Assembly (NCBI RefSeq): GCF_001761325.1
Contig: NZ_CP017478.1
Span: 3,059,501 to 3,123,500 of the forward strand
From: Urechidicola croceus
Lineage (GTDB): Bacteria; Bacteroidota; Bacteroidia; Flavobacteriales; Flavobacteriaceae
Direction of reading: 5' to 3'
Length of the DNA stretch: 64,000 nucleotides
The notes beneath the pieces are model-generated. The model saw only the letters and a list, made by a program, of their open reading frames with translations, was not told the DNA's origin and made no database searches. Positions within the stretch are counted from its first letter, which is position 1. Each line of letters starts with the position of its first letter. The position numbers and the translations under genes were made by a program. This document shows positions 55,572 through 64,000 of this stretch, in pieces.

Positions 55572-56493
55572 AATTGAAAATAGTATTCTTCAAGAAATAC
55601 ATTTTTCTGATATAAAACAGAAAGGAATTTCATTATTTATAAAGCGCGAAGATTTAATTCATCCCTATATTTCAGGTAATAAATTTCGAAAATTAAAATA
55701 CAATATTCTTCAAGCCCAAGAAGAAGGTCATAAAACATTACTGACCTTTGGTGGTGCTTTTTCAAACCATATAGCAGCAGTTGCATCAGTAGGTAAAGAG
55801 TACAGTTTCAAAACTATTGGAGTTATTCGTGGAGATGAATTGCAAAAGGATTTTGAAAAAATATTGATTAGTAATCCAACATTGAAATTTGCGAACGAAT
55901 GTGGAATGCAATTCAAATTTGTTTCAAGAACTGATTATCGTTTAAAAAACTCAGATTCATTTATCAATAATTTAAAAAATGAATTTGGTGATTTTTATTT
56001 GATTCCAGAAGGTGGAACAAATAAATTGGCAGTAAAGGGTTGTGAAGAAATTTTAGATAATTCTACCGAAAAATTCAATGTAGTTTGTTGTAGTATAGGT
56101 ACAGGAGGAACAATTTCTGGTCTAATTAACTCTGTAAAGGAAGATCAAAAAGTCATTGGATTTCCTGCTTTAAAAGGGAATTTTTTAGAGGATGAAATCA
56201 AAAAACTAACTTCACAATCAAACAATTGGAAACTTATAAACGATTACCATTTTGGAGGATATGCTAAAACTACAGAAGAGTTAATTTCATTTATCAATCG
56301 ATTTAAAAAAGAAACTAAAATTCAGTTAGACCCAATTTATACAGGGAAAATGGTTTTTGGAATCATTGATTTAATTAAGAAAAATTATTTTAATTCTGGA
56401 ACTAAAATTCTTGTAATTCATACAGGAGGGTTACAAGCAATTGAAGGAATGAATACAATTTTAAAGAAAAAAAATAGTTTAATTATTGAATAA
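55564..56493 (+). CDS. PLP-dependent ACC deaminase / D-cysteine desulfhydrase family protein
   Basis: This 309-residue fold-type II PLP enzyme shows the Schiff-base lysine region SGNKFRKLKYNILQAQEEG near residues 38-56, the substrate loop TFGGAFSNHIAAVASVG, the phosphate-binding CCSIGTGGTISGLINSV, and the late TGKMVFGIIDLI with HTGGLQAIEG. The family includes 1-aminocyclopropane-1-carboxylate deaminase and D-cysteine desulfhydrase. The sequence alone does not choose between them. Start overlaps the ABC-F stop by 8 bases. Confidence 0.9.
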   Translation: MPKIENSILQEIHFSDIKQKGISLFIKREDLIHPYISGNKFRKLKYNILQAQEEGHKTLLTFGGAFSNHIAAVASVGKEYSFKTIGVIRGDELQKDFEKILISNPTLKFANECGMQFKFVSRTDYRLKNSDSFINNLKNEFGDFYLIPEGGTNKLAVKGCEEILDNSTEKFNVVCCSIGTGGTISGLINSVKEDQKVIGFPALKGNFLEDEIKKLTSQSNNWKLINDYHFGGYAKTTEELISFINRFKKETKIQLDPIYTGKMVFGIIDLIKKNYFNSGTKILVIHTGGLQAIEGMNTILKKKNSLIIE

Positions 56494-56542
56494 TATATTT
56501 TAAAAATTGTGTATAAAAATGTTGAAATGTTAGGTTTTAGCC

Positions 56543-56575
56543 TTGCGTAATAAGTGTTAAAACAAATTATCTTTG
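56543..56575 (+). promoter_or_regulatory. Promoter for the glucosaminidase lipoprotein gene
   Basis: TTG at 56543-56545, a 22-base spacer and TATCTTTG at 56568-56575 resemble the consensus, about 28 bases before the ATG. The spacer is slightly long. Confidence 0.55.
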
Positions 56576-56602
56576 TTTTAAATGAAATAGAAAATAGTTG
56601 AA

Positions 56603-57400
56603 ATGAAAATAAGAACATTCGTAGTCGTATTAGTTACAGTTTTAGTATCAAGTTGTGGTTCAAAGAAAAAAGTAGTTTCTGAACCTAAAAAAGAGTACAA
56701 AACTTCAACCTATAAAAAACCTCCAACTGAGATTTATAAACCACAACCAACTGAGACAACAACAACTTCTTATGCAGATGATAAATTGCAATACATTGCA
56801 GATTATAATGAAATTGCTATTGAAGAAATGCAGGCTTATCGTATACCAGCAAGTATAACCTTAGCACAAGGAATTCTTGAATCTAGAGCAGGAAAAAGTG
56901 AACTCACAACCAAATCTAATAATCATTTTGGAATTAAATGCCATACAGGATGGAAAGGTGGTAGAACCTACCATGATGATGATGAAAAAGGTGAATGTTT
57001 TAGAGTCTATTTACATCCAAGTTATTCTTTTAGAGACCATTCACTATTTTTATCTGGAAGAAAAAGATACATGTCACTTTTTCAATTAGATATTACAGAT
57101 TATAAAAATTGGGCAAAAGGACTTCAAAAGGCTGGTTATGCAACTGATAAAGCATATCCAAGAAAGTTAATTAAAATAATTGAAGACTACGAATTGTATA
57201 AATATGATGCAATAGCATTAGGTAAGTCTGTTGAAGAAGTAAAAAGTAAAAAACCAGATTCTCATATTGTTAAAAAAGGAGATACGTTATACTCTATTTC
57301 TAGAAAGTACAAACTATCAGTAGATCAATTAAAAGCAATTAATGGTTTAGAAAACAATACAATTTCTGTTGGACAGAAATTGTATGTTACTGGATTATAA
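56603..57400 (+). CDS. Glucosaminidase (GH73) lipoprotein with LysM domain
   Basis: This is a predicted outer-membrane-anchored peptidoglycan hydrolase of 265 residues. The lipobox is VSSC (Cys at about 18). A Lys/Thr/Pro-rich linker precedes a GH73 N-acetylglucosaminidase domain (about 60-205): RIPASITLAQGILESRAGKS, in which the Glu of ILES is the catalytic acid, then SNNHFGIKCHTGWKGGRTYH and KGLQKAGYATDKAYPRKLIK. A LysM domain closes the protein (HIVKKGDTLYSISRKYKLSV). It has its own promoter and ends 1 base before the convergent Spy-like gene. Confidence 0.93.
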   Translation: MKIRTFVVVLVTVLVSSCGSKKKVVSEPKKEYKTSTYKKPPTEIYKPQPTETTTTSYADDKLQYIADYNEIAIEEMQAYRIPASITLAQGILESRAGKSELTTKSNNHFGIKCHTGWKGGRTYHDDDEKGECFRVYLHPSYSFRDHSLFLSGRKRYMSLFQLDITDYKNWAKGLQKAGYATDKAYPRKLIKIIEDYELYKYDAIALGKSVEEVKSKKPDSHIVKKGDTLYSISRKYKLSVDQLKAINGLENNTISVGQKLYVTGL

Positions 57401-57401
57401 T

Positions 57402-57839
57402 TTAGTCTCTAGCTTCAAACCTATTATCGCGATCACCCCTTTTGTGTTTTCTTTTTTGTTTGAAAGCGTGCTTTTTGTGTTTTCTTATTTTTTGCCATTT
57501 TTCGAATTGTTCTTCATTTAGAATTTTTTTCATTTCTTTTTGATGAGCAATTTGCTTGTCAAGCATTTTATTTTTGATTTCAAACCTTTCATCTTGAGTT
57601 AAATCTTCATCTCGATTCTCTCTTGCTTTTTTTAAATTTTCAGCAATTTCTTGATTCAATTTTTGAACTTTCTTTTGTTGGTCTTCAGATAAGTCTAAAT
57701 CTAAAGTCATTTTCTTAGTTTGCAATGTTGCAAATTGTTCTGGGGTAAGATCTTTAACTCGTTGTTGACGATCCATACGTTGTTGTGCTTGGGTGTTAAT
57801 AGCAAATAAAACTACTAATACAAATGCTAATTTTTTCAT
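57402..57839 (-). CDS. Spy/LTXXQ-like exported helical protein
   Basis: This 145-residue exported protein has a signal peptide (FVLVVLFAINTQAQ). It is entirely helical and charged, with the LTPEQF and LSEDQQKKVQKLNQEIAENL pattern of the Spy/CpxP-like (LTXXQ) group. Such proteins can be periplasmic chaperones or metal-stress sensors. The C-terminus is very basic (RKHKKHAFKQKRKHKRGDRD). No regulatory partner is nearby. It may alternatively be a generic DUF4890-type protein. Confidence 0.7.
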   Translation of the reverse strand: MKKLAFVLVVLFAINTQAQQRMDRQQRVKDLTPEQFATLQTKKMTLDLDLSEDQQKKVQKLNQEIAENLKKARENRDEDLTQDERFEIKNKMLDKQIAHQKEMKKILNEEQFEKWQKIRKHKKHAFKQKRKHKRGDRDNRFEARD

Positions 57840-57931
57840 TTTTATATTGTTTTAAAATTGTTTTACTACTATGACCAATTAATTTAGAAAAGGTTTAACT
57901 TTGAAATTCATTTTAACAAAATTTTAGAACA

Positions 57932-59584
57932 ATGAAGAAAGGAATAACTTTTTTAGCAATTACTATTTTCTTGTTTTCGTGTAAATCAAAGGACGAATCA
58001 AGAAAGCCTGTGAAACAAGTAACTGTTGAACAAAATGTACCATCAATGCAAGAAAATTTAAATAAATACGTATCAGTAAAATTAACTTCAGATGTTAGTA
58101 AATTAACTGAAAATGAACGTAAGATGCTGCCTATTTTAATTAAAGCGGCTGACAAAATGAACGATTTGTTTTGGTATGAGTCTTATGGGGATAAAGAAGA
58201 ATTGTTGAATTCTATTACAGATTCAGATACCAAAAAGTTTGTGGAAATCAATTATGGTCCTTGGGATAGATTGAATGGAAATAAATCATTTGTTGAAGGC
58301 TTTTCTGATAAACCTTTAGGAGCAAATTATTATCCAAAGGATATGACCAAAGAAGAATTTGAAAAGGCTTCTTTTGACAACAAAGGAAGTATTTACACAT
58401 TCGTAAGAAGAGATGAAAATGGAAAATTATATGCCATTCCATATTATAAACAGTTTGAAAAAGAAATTAAAGAAGTTTCAAATTTATTGGCTCAAGCAGC
58501 AACATTAGCAGATAATGCAGGTCTTAAAAAATATTTAGAATTACGATCTAAAGCCTTATTAAACGATCAATATCAAGCTAGTGATTTAGCATGGATGGAT
58601 ATGAAAACAAATACATTAGATATCGTAATTGGTCCTATTGAAACGTATGAAGATCATATTTTTGGTAATAAAGCATCACATGAAGGCTATGTACTGATTA
58701 AAGATCAAGAATGGAGCGCAAAGTTGGCTAAATTCAGTCAATACTTACCAGAATTACAAAAAGGCTTACCAGTATCAAATGAATATAAAGCAGAAGTTCC
58801 TGGAACGGATTCAGACTTGAATGCTTATGATGTAGTGTTTTATGCTGGAGATTGTAATTCAGGAAGTAAAACAATTGCAATTAACTTACCTAATGATGAA
58901 GAAGTTCAGTTACAAAAAGGAACACGAAGATTGCAATTAAAAAATGCGATGCAGGCGAAGTTTGACAAGATTTTAGTACCAATTGCAGATGTTTTAATAG
59001 ATGAAAGTCAGCGCAAACATATCACTTTTGACGCTTTCTTTGCAAATACAATGTTTCATGAAGTTGCTCATGGACTAGGAATAAAAAATACAATAAATGG
59101 TAAGGGAACTGTTAGAACTTCATTAAAAGAGCATTCAAGCGCCTTAGAAGAAGGGAAAGCAGACATTTTAGGATTGTATATGATACAGCAGTTGACTAAT
59201 AAAGGTGAACTAACAGAAGATTTCAAAGATAACATGGTTACTTTTATGGCTGGAATTTTCCGTTCAGTGCGCTTCGGAGCATCTTCTGCTCATGGAAAAG
59301 CAAATATGATTCGTTTTAATTTCTTTAAGGAAAAAGGTGCTTTTACAAGAAGTGAAGATGGAACTTATAAAGTTAATTTTGAAAAGTTAGAAACAGCAAT
59401 GAAAGACTTATCTAGTTTGATATTGACTATACAAGGAAATGGTGATTATGACGGGGTTGCAAAACTAGTAACTGAAAAAGGAATTATTACTGATGAATTA
59501 CAAGCCGATTTAGATCGACTTGGTGCAGCAAGTATTCCTGTAGATGTAGTTTTTGAACAAGGAGTTGAAGCCTTAGGATTGTAG
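57932..59584 (+). CDS. M49-like zinc peptidase lipoprotein with pentapeptide HEXXH motif
   Basis: This 550-residue predicted lipoprotein has the lipobox FLFSC (Cys at about 17). It resembles dipeptidyl-peptidase III (M49): ANTMFHEVAHGLGIKNTI near 371-390, with His376, Glu377 and His380 as zinc site, then EEGKADILGLYMIQQL near 406, where the second Glu supplies the third ligand. Classical DPP III has a hexapeptide HEXXGH; here it is a five-residue HEVAH. Other segments agree with the group (NYGPWDRLNGNKSFVEGF, LGANYYPKDMTKEEFEKAS and FYAGDCNSGSKTIAINLPN). The substrate is probably short peptides in the periplasm. A terminator follows. Confidence 0.85.
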   Translation: MKKGITFLAITIFLFSCKSKDESRKPVKQVTVEQNVPSMQENLNKYVSVKLTSDVSKLTENERKMLPILIKAADKMNDLFWYESYGDKEELLNSITDSDTKKFVEINYGPWDRLNGNKSFVEGFSDKPLGANYYPKDMTKEEFEKASFDNKGSIYTFVRRDENGKLYAIPYYKQFEKEIKEVSNLLAQAATLADNAGLKKYLELRSKALLNDQYQASDLAWMDMKTNTLDIVIGPIETYEDHIFGNKASHEGYVLIKDQEWSAKLAKFSQYLPELQKGLPVSNEYKAEVPGTDSDLNAYDVVFYAGDCNSGSKTIAINLPNDEEVQLQKGTRRLQLKNAMQAKFDKILVPIADVLIDESQRKHITFDAFFANTMFHEVAHGLGIKNTINGKGTVRTSLKEHSSALEEGKADILGLYMIQQLTNKGELTEDFKDNMVTFMAGIFRSVRFGASSAHGKANMIRFNFFKEKGAFTRSEDGTYKVNFEKLETAMKDLSSLILTIQGNGDYDGVAKLVTEKGIITDELQADLDRLGAASIPVDVVFEQGVEALGL

Positions 59585-59606
59585 AAATTTACAACTAAAA
59601 CATAAA

Positions 59607-59645
59607 AAAAACCTTCAGTATTTTAAATGCTGAAGGTTTTTTTAT
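59607..59645 (+). terminator. Terminator of the M49-like gene
   Basis: An accttcag/ctgaaggt stem (59611-59638) lies between an A tract and a T tract, 23 bases after the stop. Confidence 0.85.
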
Positions 59646-59966
59646 TTGATAACAAGCCACTTAGGTTTTTTTATTTTTATATGTTAATTATAATGCTATT
59701 TTTGTTGAAATATGAAAAGAAAAACACCCCAACTTCCTTTGCTAAATGCATTAAAAAATTGTAATTCTCAAACCAAATTTTAACGTTAATGATGAATCTT
59801 TAAATCATGATTCGTGGTTTGGTATGTTTAACAATTAACAAGAATTGATTGTTGGTGTAGTCCTATCTATTTTATATAAAAATTAAATGTGGAGACCAGA
59901 ACCCACATAAATAAACGGGGAGTTATTTCGAAAATCCTAAAGAGTAGAAGAAAAAATAAAAATCAA
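59646..59966. other. Intergenic region of 321 bases, no gene recognised
   Basis: It is AT-rich with stop codons in every frame on both strands, apart from a short extension of the next gene's frame back to 59889 that lacks any conserved-looking sequence. A TATTTTTG box at 59697-59704 has no TTG partner. A weak inverted repeat lies near 59790-59815 (gaatc and gattc). The block 59890-59940 (ggagaccagaacccac and ggggagttatttcg) is less AT-rich than the rest and could be a leader or a gene relic. I found no tRNA or known riboswitch by eye. Confidence 0.5.
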
Positions 59967-60569
59967 ATGAAAAAATTACTCCTATTGACTGTTATTTTAT
60001 TGTCAATGAATTCAATGGCTCAAAAAAAGGCAAAAGTACATTCAATTAATGGTGTTGAGGTTTATATCTTAGCTGAACCTGTTCGTGAATATGAAACTGT
60101 AAATACAGCGAAAAATGGTGTTAAAATACTTAGTGGATTTACTGGTGGATTAATAAATGAAAGTATTTCCACAAAAGTTTCAAAATTTATAAAAAGGTTG
60201 TTGGAAGATGCACATGAAAGTGGTGTTGAATTTGATGCGATTATGTATACTAGTGGAAAAACCATGACTGCAATCAAATTCACTGATGTTTCTACTCCAG
60301 AAACAAAAGGTATTGCAACAATCCATAGGGTTGATGGTGTCCCGTTTTATGTTATGAGCGAACCTTTAAATACAGATTATAGAGTAGCAGATAAACTTGG
60401 GAAAGGAATAAAATGGAAAAGTTTAGTTACTGGAGGATTACTTAACAACAGCATCGAAGAAGATTTATTGAAATTTGCAAAGCAGGTAGATGGTAAATAT
60501 AAAAGAGGAAAGATTGATGCAGTAGTTTATAGTAATGGAAAAAAAGCAATTGCTATAAAATTTGAATAA
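59967..60569 (+). CDS. Exported protein made of two tandem homologous domains, unknown
   Basis: From the ATG at 59967 the product has 200 residues with a signal peptide (LLLLTVILLSMNSMAQ). An in-frame ATG at 59889 would add 26 polar residues before the signal and is unlikely. The mature part is an internal duplication. Unit 1 (about 23-110; VHSINGVEVYILAEPVREYE, ILSGFTGGLINESIST, FDAIMYTSGKTMTAIKF) aligns with unit 2 (about 114-200; IHRVDGVPFYVMSEPLNTDY, SLVTGGLLNNSIEEDLLKFA, IDAVVYSNGKKAIAIKF). The repeat pattern is GVxxY, TGGL and a final AIKF strand. I do not recognise a family. It is alone between two terminators. Confidence 0.7.
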   Translation: MKKLLLLTVILLSMNSMAQKKAKVHSINGVEVYILAEPVREYETVNTAKNGVKILSGFTGGLINESISTKVSKFIKRLLEDAHESGVEFDAIMYTSGKTMTAIKFTDVSTPETKGIATIHRVDGVPFYVMSEPLNTDYRVADKLGKGIKWKSLVTGGLLNNSIEEDLLKFAKQVDGKYKRGKIDAVVYSNGKKAIAIKFE

Positions 60570-60604
60570 AGAAAATAGAGTAATTGTGTTACTCGAAATT
60601 ATAA

Positions 60605-60636
60605 AACAAAGGCTCCGAATTTCGGAGCCTTTGTTA
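60605..60636. terminator. Bidirectional terminator between the duplicated-domain gene and the metalloprotease gene
   Basis: A stem aaaggctccgaa/ttcggagccttt (60608-60632) sits between two convergent genes. Confidence 0.85.
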
Positions 60637-60653
60637 GTTTTATAGTATAAGTG

Positions 60654-63143
60654 TTATTTAGGATTTAAAATAGTTTCAATCCTTTCAACAATATCTTGTA
60701 AATGATATCTTGTGATTGTGTTTGGAGCAGAAGTTGAAACTCTTCTAGCATCACGTTGAATTCTTTTTAACTCACCTCTTATAACTGGAATAATATCAGA
60801 ACGATTCACAGTTACAGCAGTCGTTTTTACATAACTAGATGTACTCGTTTTCTTAACATCTTCAGAATTCAATAATTCAGCAAGTCTTTCAACATGTGCT
60901 CTTTGTAGGTTTCTTCTATAAGTGTCAATACTTCTTCCATTTCTCAATTCAGACCAAATACCATTTCGTAAATCATTCATCATTGAAACAAGAGTGTAGG
61001 CTTCTGAACCATTTAAAGTTTCATTTTCTACCATTCTTGTCATTCTGCTTAAATTAAGAATATTATTTAAAGTTCTTGTTTGCAGTCTACCAATTCTTTC
61101 AGTAATTCCAGAAAATTCTGTTTTCCCAATAATATCTTTATCAATCAACCATGTAGGAGTTTGAAAAAGTTCATTATTTACAAATTTCAAACAATTTTTT
61201 TGATGATTTTTGTCAACATGAGAATAAACTGCACCTTCTTGATCAGAAGTTTTATAATATTCATAAACTCCTCCAACATTAGATGAAACATGTCCCATAT
61301 AACGATTGAATTGTGAAACTACATGACCATACATTTCATTCAAATCATCATAATTCTCTCCTTTTTTGGTAGTCCATTTAATTAAGTTTGGAACAATACG
61401 TTTTAAGTTAGCAATACCATAAGTACTAGCTTTAATTGCATCATCACCTAAATCTTCAGTTTGAGAACTTGGGTCAACAACACCACGAACTTGTTGATGT
61501 CCGAATCTATATAAAGGATCACCAGCATGAGTTAAAATCCAATTATCTAAGGTTTCTTTTTCATCTTCAACATCTAAAATTGGTTTGTATCCCCAAGAAA
61601 TTGCATACTTATCATAAGTACCAATATCTGGCATTAAAGCAACACCATCATCTCCTGGTTGTGCAATATAATTGAAACGCGCATAATCCATAATAGAAGG
61701 TGCAGTTCCATATTTTTGTGTAAATGTTGCAGAACGTAATGAATCTACTGGATATGCAACACTACTTCCCATATTGTGTGGTAAACCAAGTGTGTGACCA
61801 ACTTCGTGAGCAGAAACAAAACGAATCAATCGACCCATAACTTCATCATCAAATTCTGGACTTTGAGCATTTGGGTTAATGGCGGCAGTTTGTACAAAGA
61901 ACCATCCTCTTAATAAACTCATTACATTATGATACCAATTAATATCTGACTCTAAAATTTCACCAGAACGAGGATCGCTTACGTGAGGTCCATTTGCATT
62001 TGGAATTGGAGATGCTAAATAACGAACAACAGAATAACGAACATCTTCAGGGCTCCAATCTGGATCTTCTTCAACTGTTGGAGGATCTTTGGCAATGATG
62101 GCATTTTTAAATCCTGCTGCTTCAAAAGCAACTTGCCAATCTTCAATTCCTTGTTTTAAATATGTTCTCCATTTTTCTGGAGTTGCTCTATCAATATAAT
62201 ATACGATTTGCTTTTTTGGTTCAACTAATTCTCCGTTTTTGAATTTCTCAATATCTTCATCTTTCACTTCCAATCTCCAACGATCTAAAAAACGAACAGT
62301 TTCACTTTTTTGAGCCTCTTGACCATAATCAATCTGTCCTCGAGAAAACCATCCTACTCTTTCGTCAAACATTCTTTTTTTCATTGGAACTTCAGGAAGT
62401 AAAATCATAGAATTACTCATTTCAACAGATATAGTTCCAGTACTTTCATTAGATGGAGGATCTCCAGCGCTATAAGTTTTTACATGTCGTGATTCAATAT
62501 TCTTTGGATAACTTTTAATTTTTTCAATAAAAGATTTGTCACTATCTAATCTGGTAATTTTATATTGTTTTCTTCTCCATGTTGGGAAACCAATTGCTTT
62601 TACATCCTTTTCAAATAAATCAGTTACATCAATTACCGTAGCAGTTGAATCTTTGCTAAAAGCTTTTATTGGAAATGTGAATAAAACAGGTTCAAAATTT
62701 GAGTTTACCACAGCTTCATGAACTGGAAGAGAATCGGCAGCAACTACTGAGTGTGAAACTACTCTTAATACAATTTTCTTGTCCTTTTTTTGCCATCTTA
62801 GAACTTGTGTATTTTGTTTTCCACCACCAAATCCTATTCCGCTAGCGGTTTTAGCGATTCTTGTAACCATGAGCATTTCTCGCTCTAATAAAGAATCGGG
62901 AATTTCATAGAAATATTTTTCATCTATTTGATGAACTTTAAATAATCCATCATCTGTTATAGCATCTTTAGTAATTACCTTATCGTAAGGTTGAATATCA
63001 CCTTTCTTAGGTTTTTCTTCAGGTGGTTTAGGTGTTTCGACTTTGTCTTTTTTCTTTTTTTTCTTTTTCTGAGCCTCTGCAGTTGTAGTAATACCAATTA
63101 CTAAAAACAATGTTAGTAAACTGGTTAGTAGTTTTTTAGTCAT
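60654..63143 (-). CDS. Large zinc-dependent metalloprotease (DUF5117/DUF5118 type)
   Basis: This 829-residue exported protein has a signal peptide (SLLTLFLVIGITTTAEAQ) and a Lys-rich segment (KKKKKKKDKVETPKPPEEKP). The N-terminal domains contain VHQIDEKYFYEIPDSLLERE and MLVTRIAKTASGIGFGGG, as in DUF5118/DUF5117. The metzincin-type zinc site HEVGHTLGLPH is near residues 444-454, with NMGSSVAYPVDSLRS following. TPEKWRTYLKQGIEDWQVAF and SIMDYARFNYIAQPGD add the usual flanks, with the Met-turn likely in SIMDYA. It is annotated in relatives as zinc-dependent metalloprotease of unknown substrate, periplasmic or secreted. There is no T9SS tail visible at its C-terminus (RIETILNPK). Confidence 0.9.
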   Translation of the reverse strand: MTKKLLTSLLTLFLVIGITTTAEAQKKKKKKKDKVETPKPPEEKPKKGDIQPYDKVITKDAITDDGLFKVHQIDEKYFYEIPDSLLEREMLMVTRIAKTASGIGFGGGKQNTQVLRWQKKDKKIVLRVVSHSVVAADSLPVHEAVVNSNFEPVLFTFPIKAFSKDSTATVIDVTDLFEKDVKAIGFPTWRRKQYKITRLDSDKSFIEKIKSYPKNIESRHVKTYSAGDPPSNESTGTISVEMSNSMILLPEVPMKKRMFDERVGWFSRGQIDYGQEAQKSETVRFLDRWRLEVKDEDIEKFKNGELVEPKKQIVYYIDRATPEKWRTYLKQGIEDWQVAFEAAGFKNAIIAKDPPTVEEDPDWSPEDVRYSVVRYLASPIPNANGPHVSDPRSGEILESDINWYHNVMSLLRGWFFVQTAAINPNAQSPEFDDEVMGRLIRFVSAHEVGHTLGLPHNMGSSVAYPVDSLRSATFTQKYGTAPSIMDYARFNYIAQPGDDGVALMPDIGTYDKYAISWGYKPILDVEDEKETLDNWILTHAGDPLYRFGHQQVRGVVDPSSQTEDLGDDAIKASTYGIANLKRIVPNLIKWTTKKGENYDDLNEMYGHVVSQFNRYMGHVSSNVGGVYEYYKTSDQEGAVYSHVDKNHQKNCLKFVNNELFQTPTWLIDKDIIGKTEFSGITERIGRLQTRTLNNILNLSRMTRMVENETLNGSEAYTLVSMMNDLRNGIWSELRNGRSIDTYRRNLQRAHVERLAELLNSEDVKKTSTSSYVKTTAVTVNRSDIIPVIRGELKRIQRDARRVSTSAPNTITRYHLQDIVERIETILNPK

Positions 63144-63230
63144 TTGTGTTTAAAAGTTTGAATGTTATTTTGCTAAATAAGCAACGAATTTATCAAATTC
63201 TAATTCAAAACCTCTAAAAGTTATGTTAAA

Positions 63231-63263
63231 GAAAAAGGAACTCAATATAAAGCTCCTTTTTTT
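63231..63263 (-). terminator. lysS terminator
   Basis: Read on the minus strand, aaggagct and agttcctt (63258-63251 with 63242-63235, one G-T pair) form a hairpin followed by T residues, 23 bases past the lysS stop. Confidence 0.75.
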
Positions 63264-63285
63264 GAATTTTATGTAAAAAACTAAT

Positions 63286-64000
63286 TTAAACTAGTTCAAC
63301 AATTAAACCATCATCTGTTTTAACAACTTTAGCAATATTACTTTTAGTTAAACCTTTAATAGTTTTATCCCATTTTTTATTACTTAATCCTGATTGAGAT
63401 TTTAATTCATTTAAATCAATAGGAGAATTAGATTTTAGTATGTTAAAAACAGTCTTCTCATCATCAGTCATTGAAACAGCTTTCCTTTCAGGTTTCATTT
63501 GTGGAAATAGTAATACTTCTTGAATAGATTGATTGTTTGTTAAAAACATAATTAATCTATCCATACCTATTCCTAAACCAGAAGTTGGAGGCATTCCATA
63601 TTCTAAAGCACGTAAAAAGTCTTCGTCAATGAATTCAGTTGCTTCATCATCACCTTTTTCTGATAATTTTAGTTGTGCTTCAAAACGTTCTCTTTGATCA
63701 ATTGGATCATTTAATTCAGAATAAGCATTTGCAATTTCTTTTCCGCATACCATTAATTCAAAACGTTCAGTTAATTCTGGATTATCACGATGTTCCTTAC
63801 ACAGCGGACTCATTTCTTTTGGGTAATCTGTAATAAATGTAGGTTGGATATAATTACCTTCACATTTTTCACCGAAAATCTCATCAATCAATTTTCCTTT
63901 CCCCATCGTATCATCGACATCAATACCCATTGATTTTGCGGCATCAAATAATTCAGATTCAGATTTTCCATTAATATCAAAATCAGTAAAATCAATAATT
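63286..64000 (-). CDS. lysS: Lysine-tRNA ligase, C-terminal part (5' end outside window)
   Basis: This is class II LysRS, which charges tRNA-Lys. The minus-strand frame is open from the window edge and ends at 63286, covering about 238 residues. It includes [40 protein letters not shown] and motif 3 [20 protein letters not shown] followed by [12 protein letters not shown]. coli LysS ends at that point. Here about 70 further residues follow ([53 protein letters not shown]), resembling a small winged-helix domain. The Met at 63930 is internal and not the start. Confidence 0.97.
   Translation of the reverse strand, partial: IIDFTDFDINGKSESELFDAAKSMGIDVDDTMGKGKLIDEIFGEKCEGNYIQPTFITDYPKEMSPLCKEHRDNPELTERFELMVCGKEIANAYSELNDPIDQRERFEAQLKLSEKGDDEATEFIDEDFLRALEYGMPPTSGLGIGMDRLIMFLTNNQSIQEVLLFPQMKPERKAVSMTDDEKTVFNILKSNSPIDLNELKSQSGLSNKKWDKTIKGLTKSNIAKVVKTDDGLIVELV

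Noticed and set aside
59889-59966. Upstream start of the duplicated-domain protein
   Set aside because: It would place 26 polar, basic residues before an otherwise normal signal peptide.

Overview
This 64 kb window is chromosomal DNA from a low-GC gliding/T9SS-type member of the Bacteroidota, most likely family Flavobacteriaceae (genus not determined). The evidence is the gldK-gldL-gldM-gldN cluster, a PorT/SprT-like barrel protein, two cargo proteins with the type B type IX secretion (T9SS) C-terminal domain, a lipoprotein-type TamA homologue (TamL), exosortase XrtF, and promoters of the Bacteroidota form TTG-N19-22-TAnnTTTG. Coding density is high and almost every gene is intact. Only the two edge genes, pnp on the left and lysS on the right, are cut by the window. 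I see no insertion sequence, prophage, integron or CRISPR array.

Layout. 1-4.5 kb: pnp, rpsO, a thioredoxin-like lipoprotein, accD and fbaA, all on the minus strand. 4.6-10.3 kb: tamL, an SpoU-type RNA methyltransferase, porT, ubiE/menG and a NifU-type Fe-S scaffold. 10.3-16.3 kb: two tandem, partly homologous T9SS type B surface proteins. 16.3-20.9 kb: a FadL-type porin, a Tyr/Gly-rich lipoprotein, proS, tRNA-Glu and rpsT. 21-28.3 kb: the cell-shape block rodA-mrdA-mreD-mreC-mreB followed by purH and an unlisted 49-residue ORF. 28.4-30.1 kb: a GAF/fRMsr-like protein, xrtF with its partner gene, and an EF-hand protein. 30.2-33.4 kb: a metal-linked HYC_CC_PP / TonB receptor / HMA operon. 33.4-35.9 kb: an Lgt-like membrane enzyme, a radical SAM protein resembling the archaeal tetraether synthase family, and a small membrane protein. 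35.9-42.3 kb: groSL and the operon miaB - sigma-54 activator - lptE - TPR protein - secG. 42.4-53.6 kb: an LVIVD-type lipoprotein, topA, an arginase-fold protein, gldKLMN, a FAD oxidoreductase and a DUF983 protein. 53.6-64 kb: an ABC-F ATPase, a PLP enzyme, a glucosaminidase lipoprotein, a Spy-like protein, an M49-type peptidase, an internally duplicated exported protein, a large zinc metalloprotease and lysS.

Theme. The window is rich in cell-envelope biogenesis: outer-membrane assembly (TamL, LptE), the T9SS motor and translocon ring with its cargo, peptidoglycan elongation, lipid/lipoprotein enzymes and an exosortase. The least explained pieces are (i) the translationally coupled Lgt-like / Tes-like radical SAM / small membrane protein cassette at 33.4-35.9 kb, (ii) an arginase-fold protein next to gldK that has lost half of the family's manganese ligands, and (iii) the orphan exosortase XrtF pair. 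All functional calls come from reading translated sequence and remembered family motifs; no searches were run.
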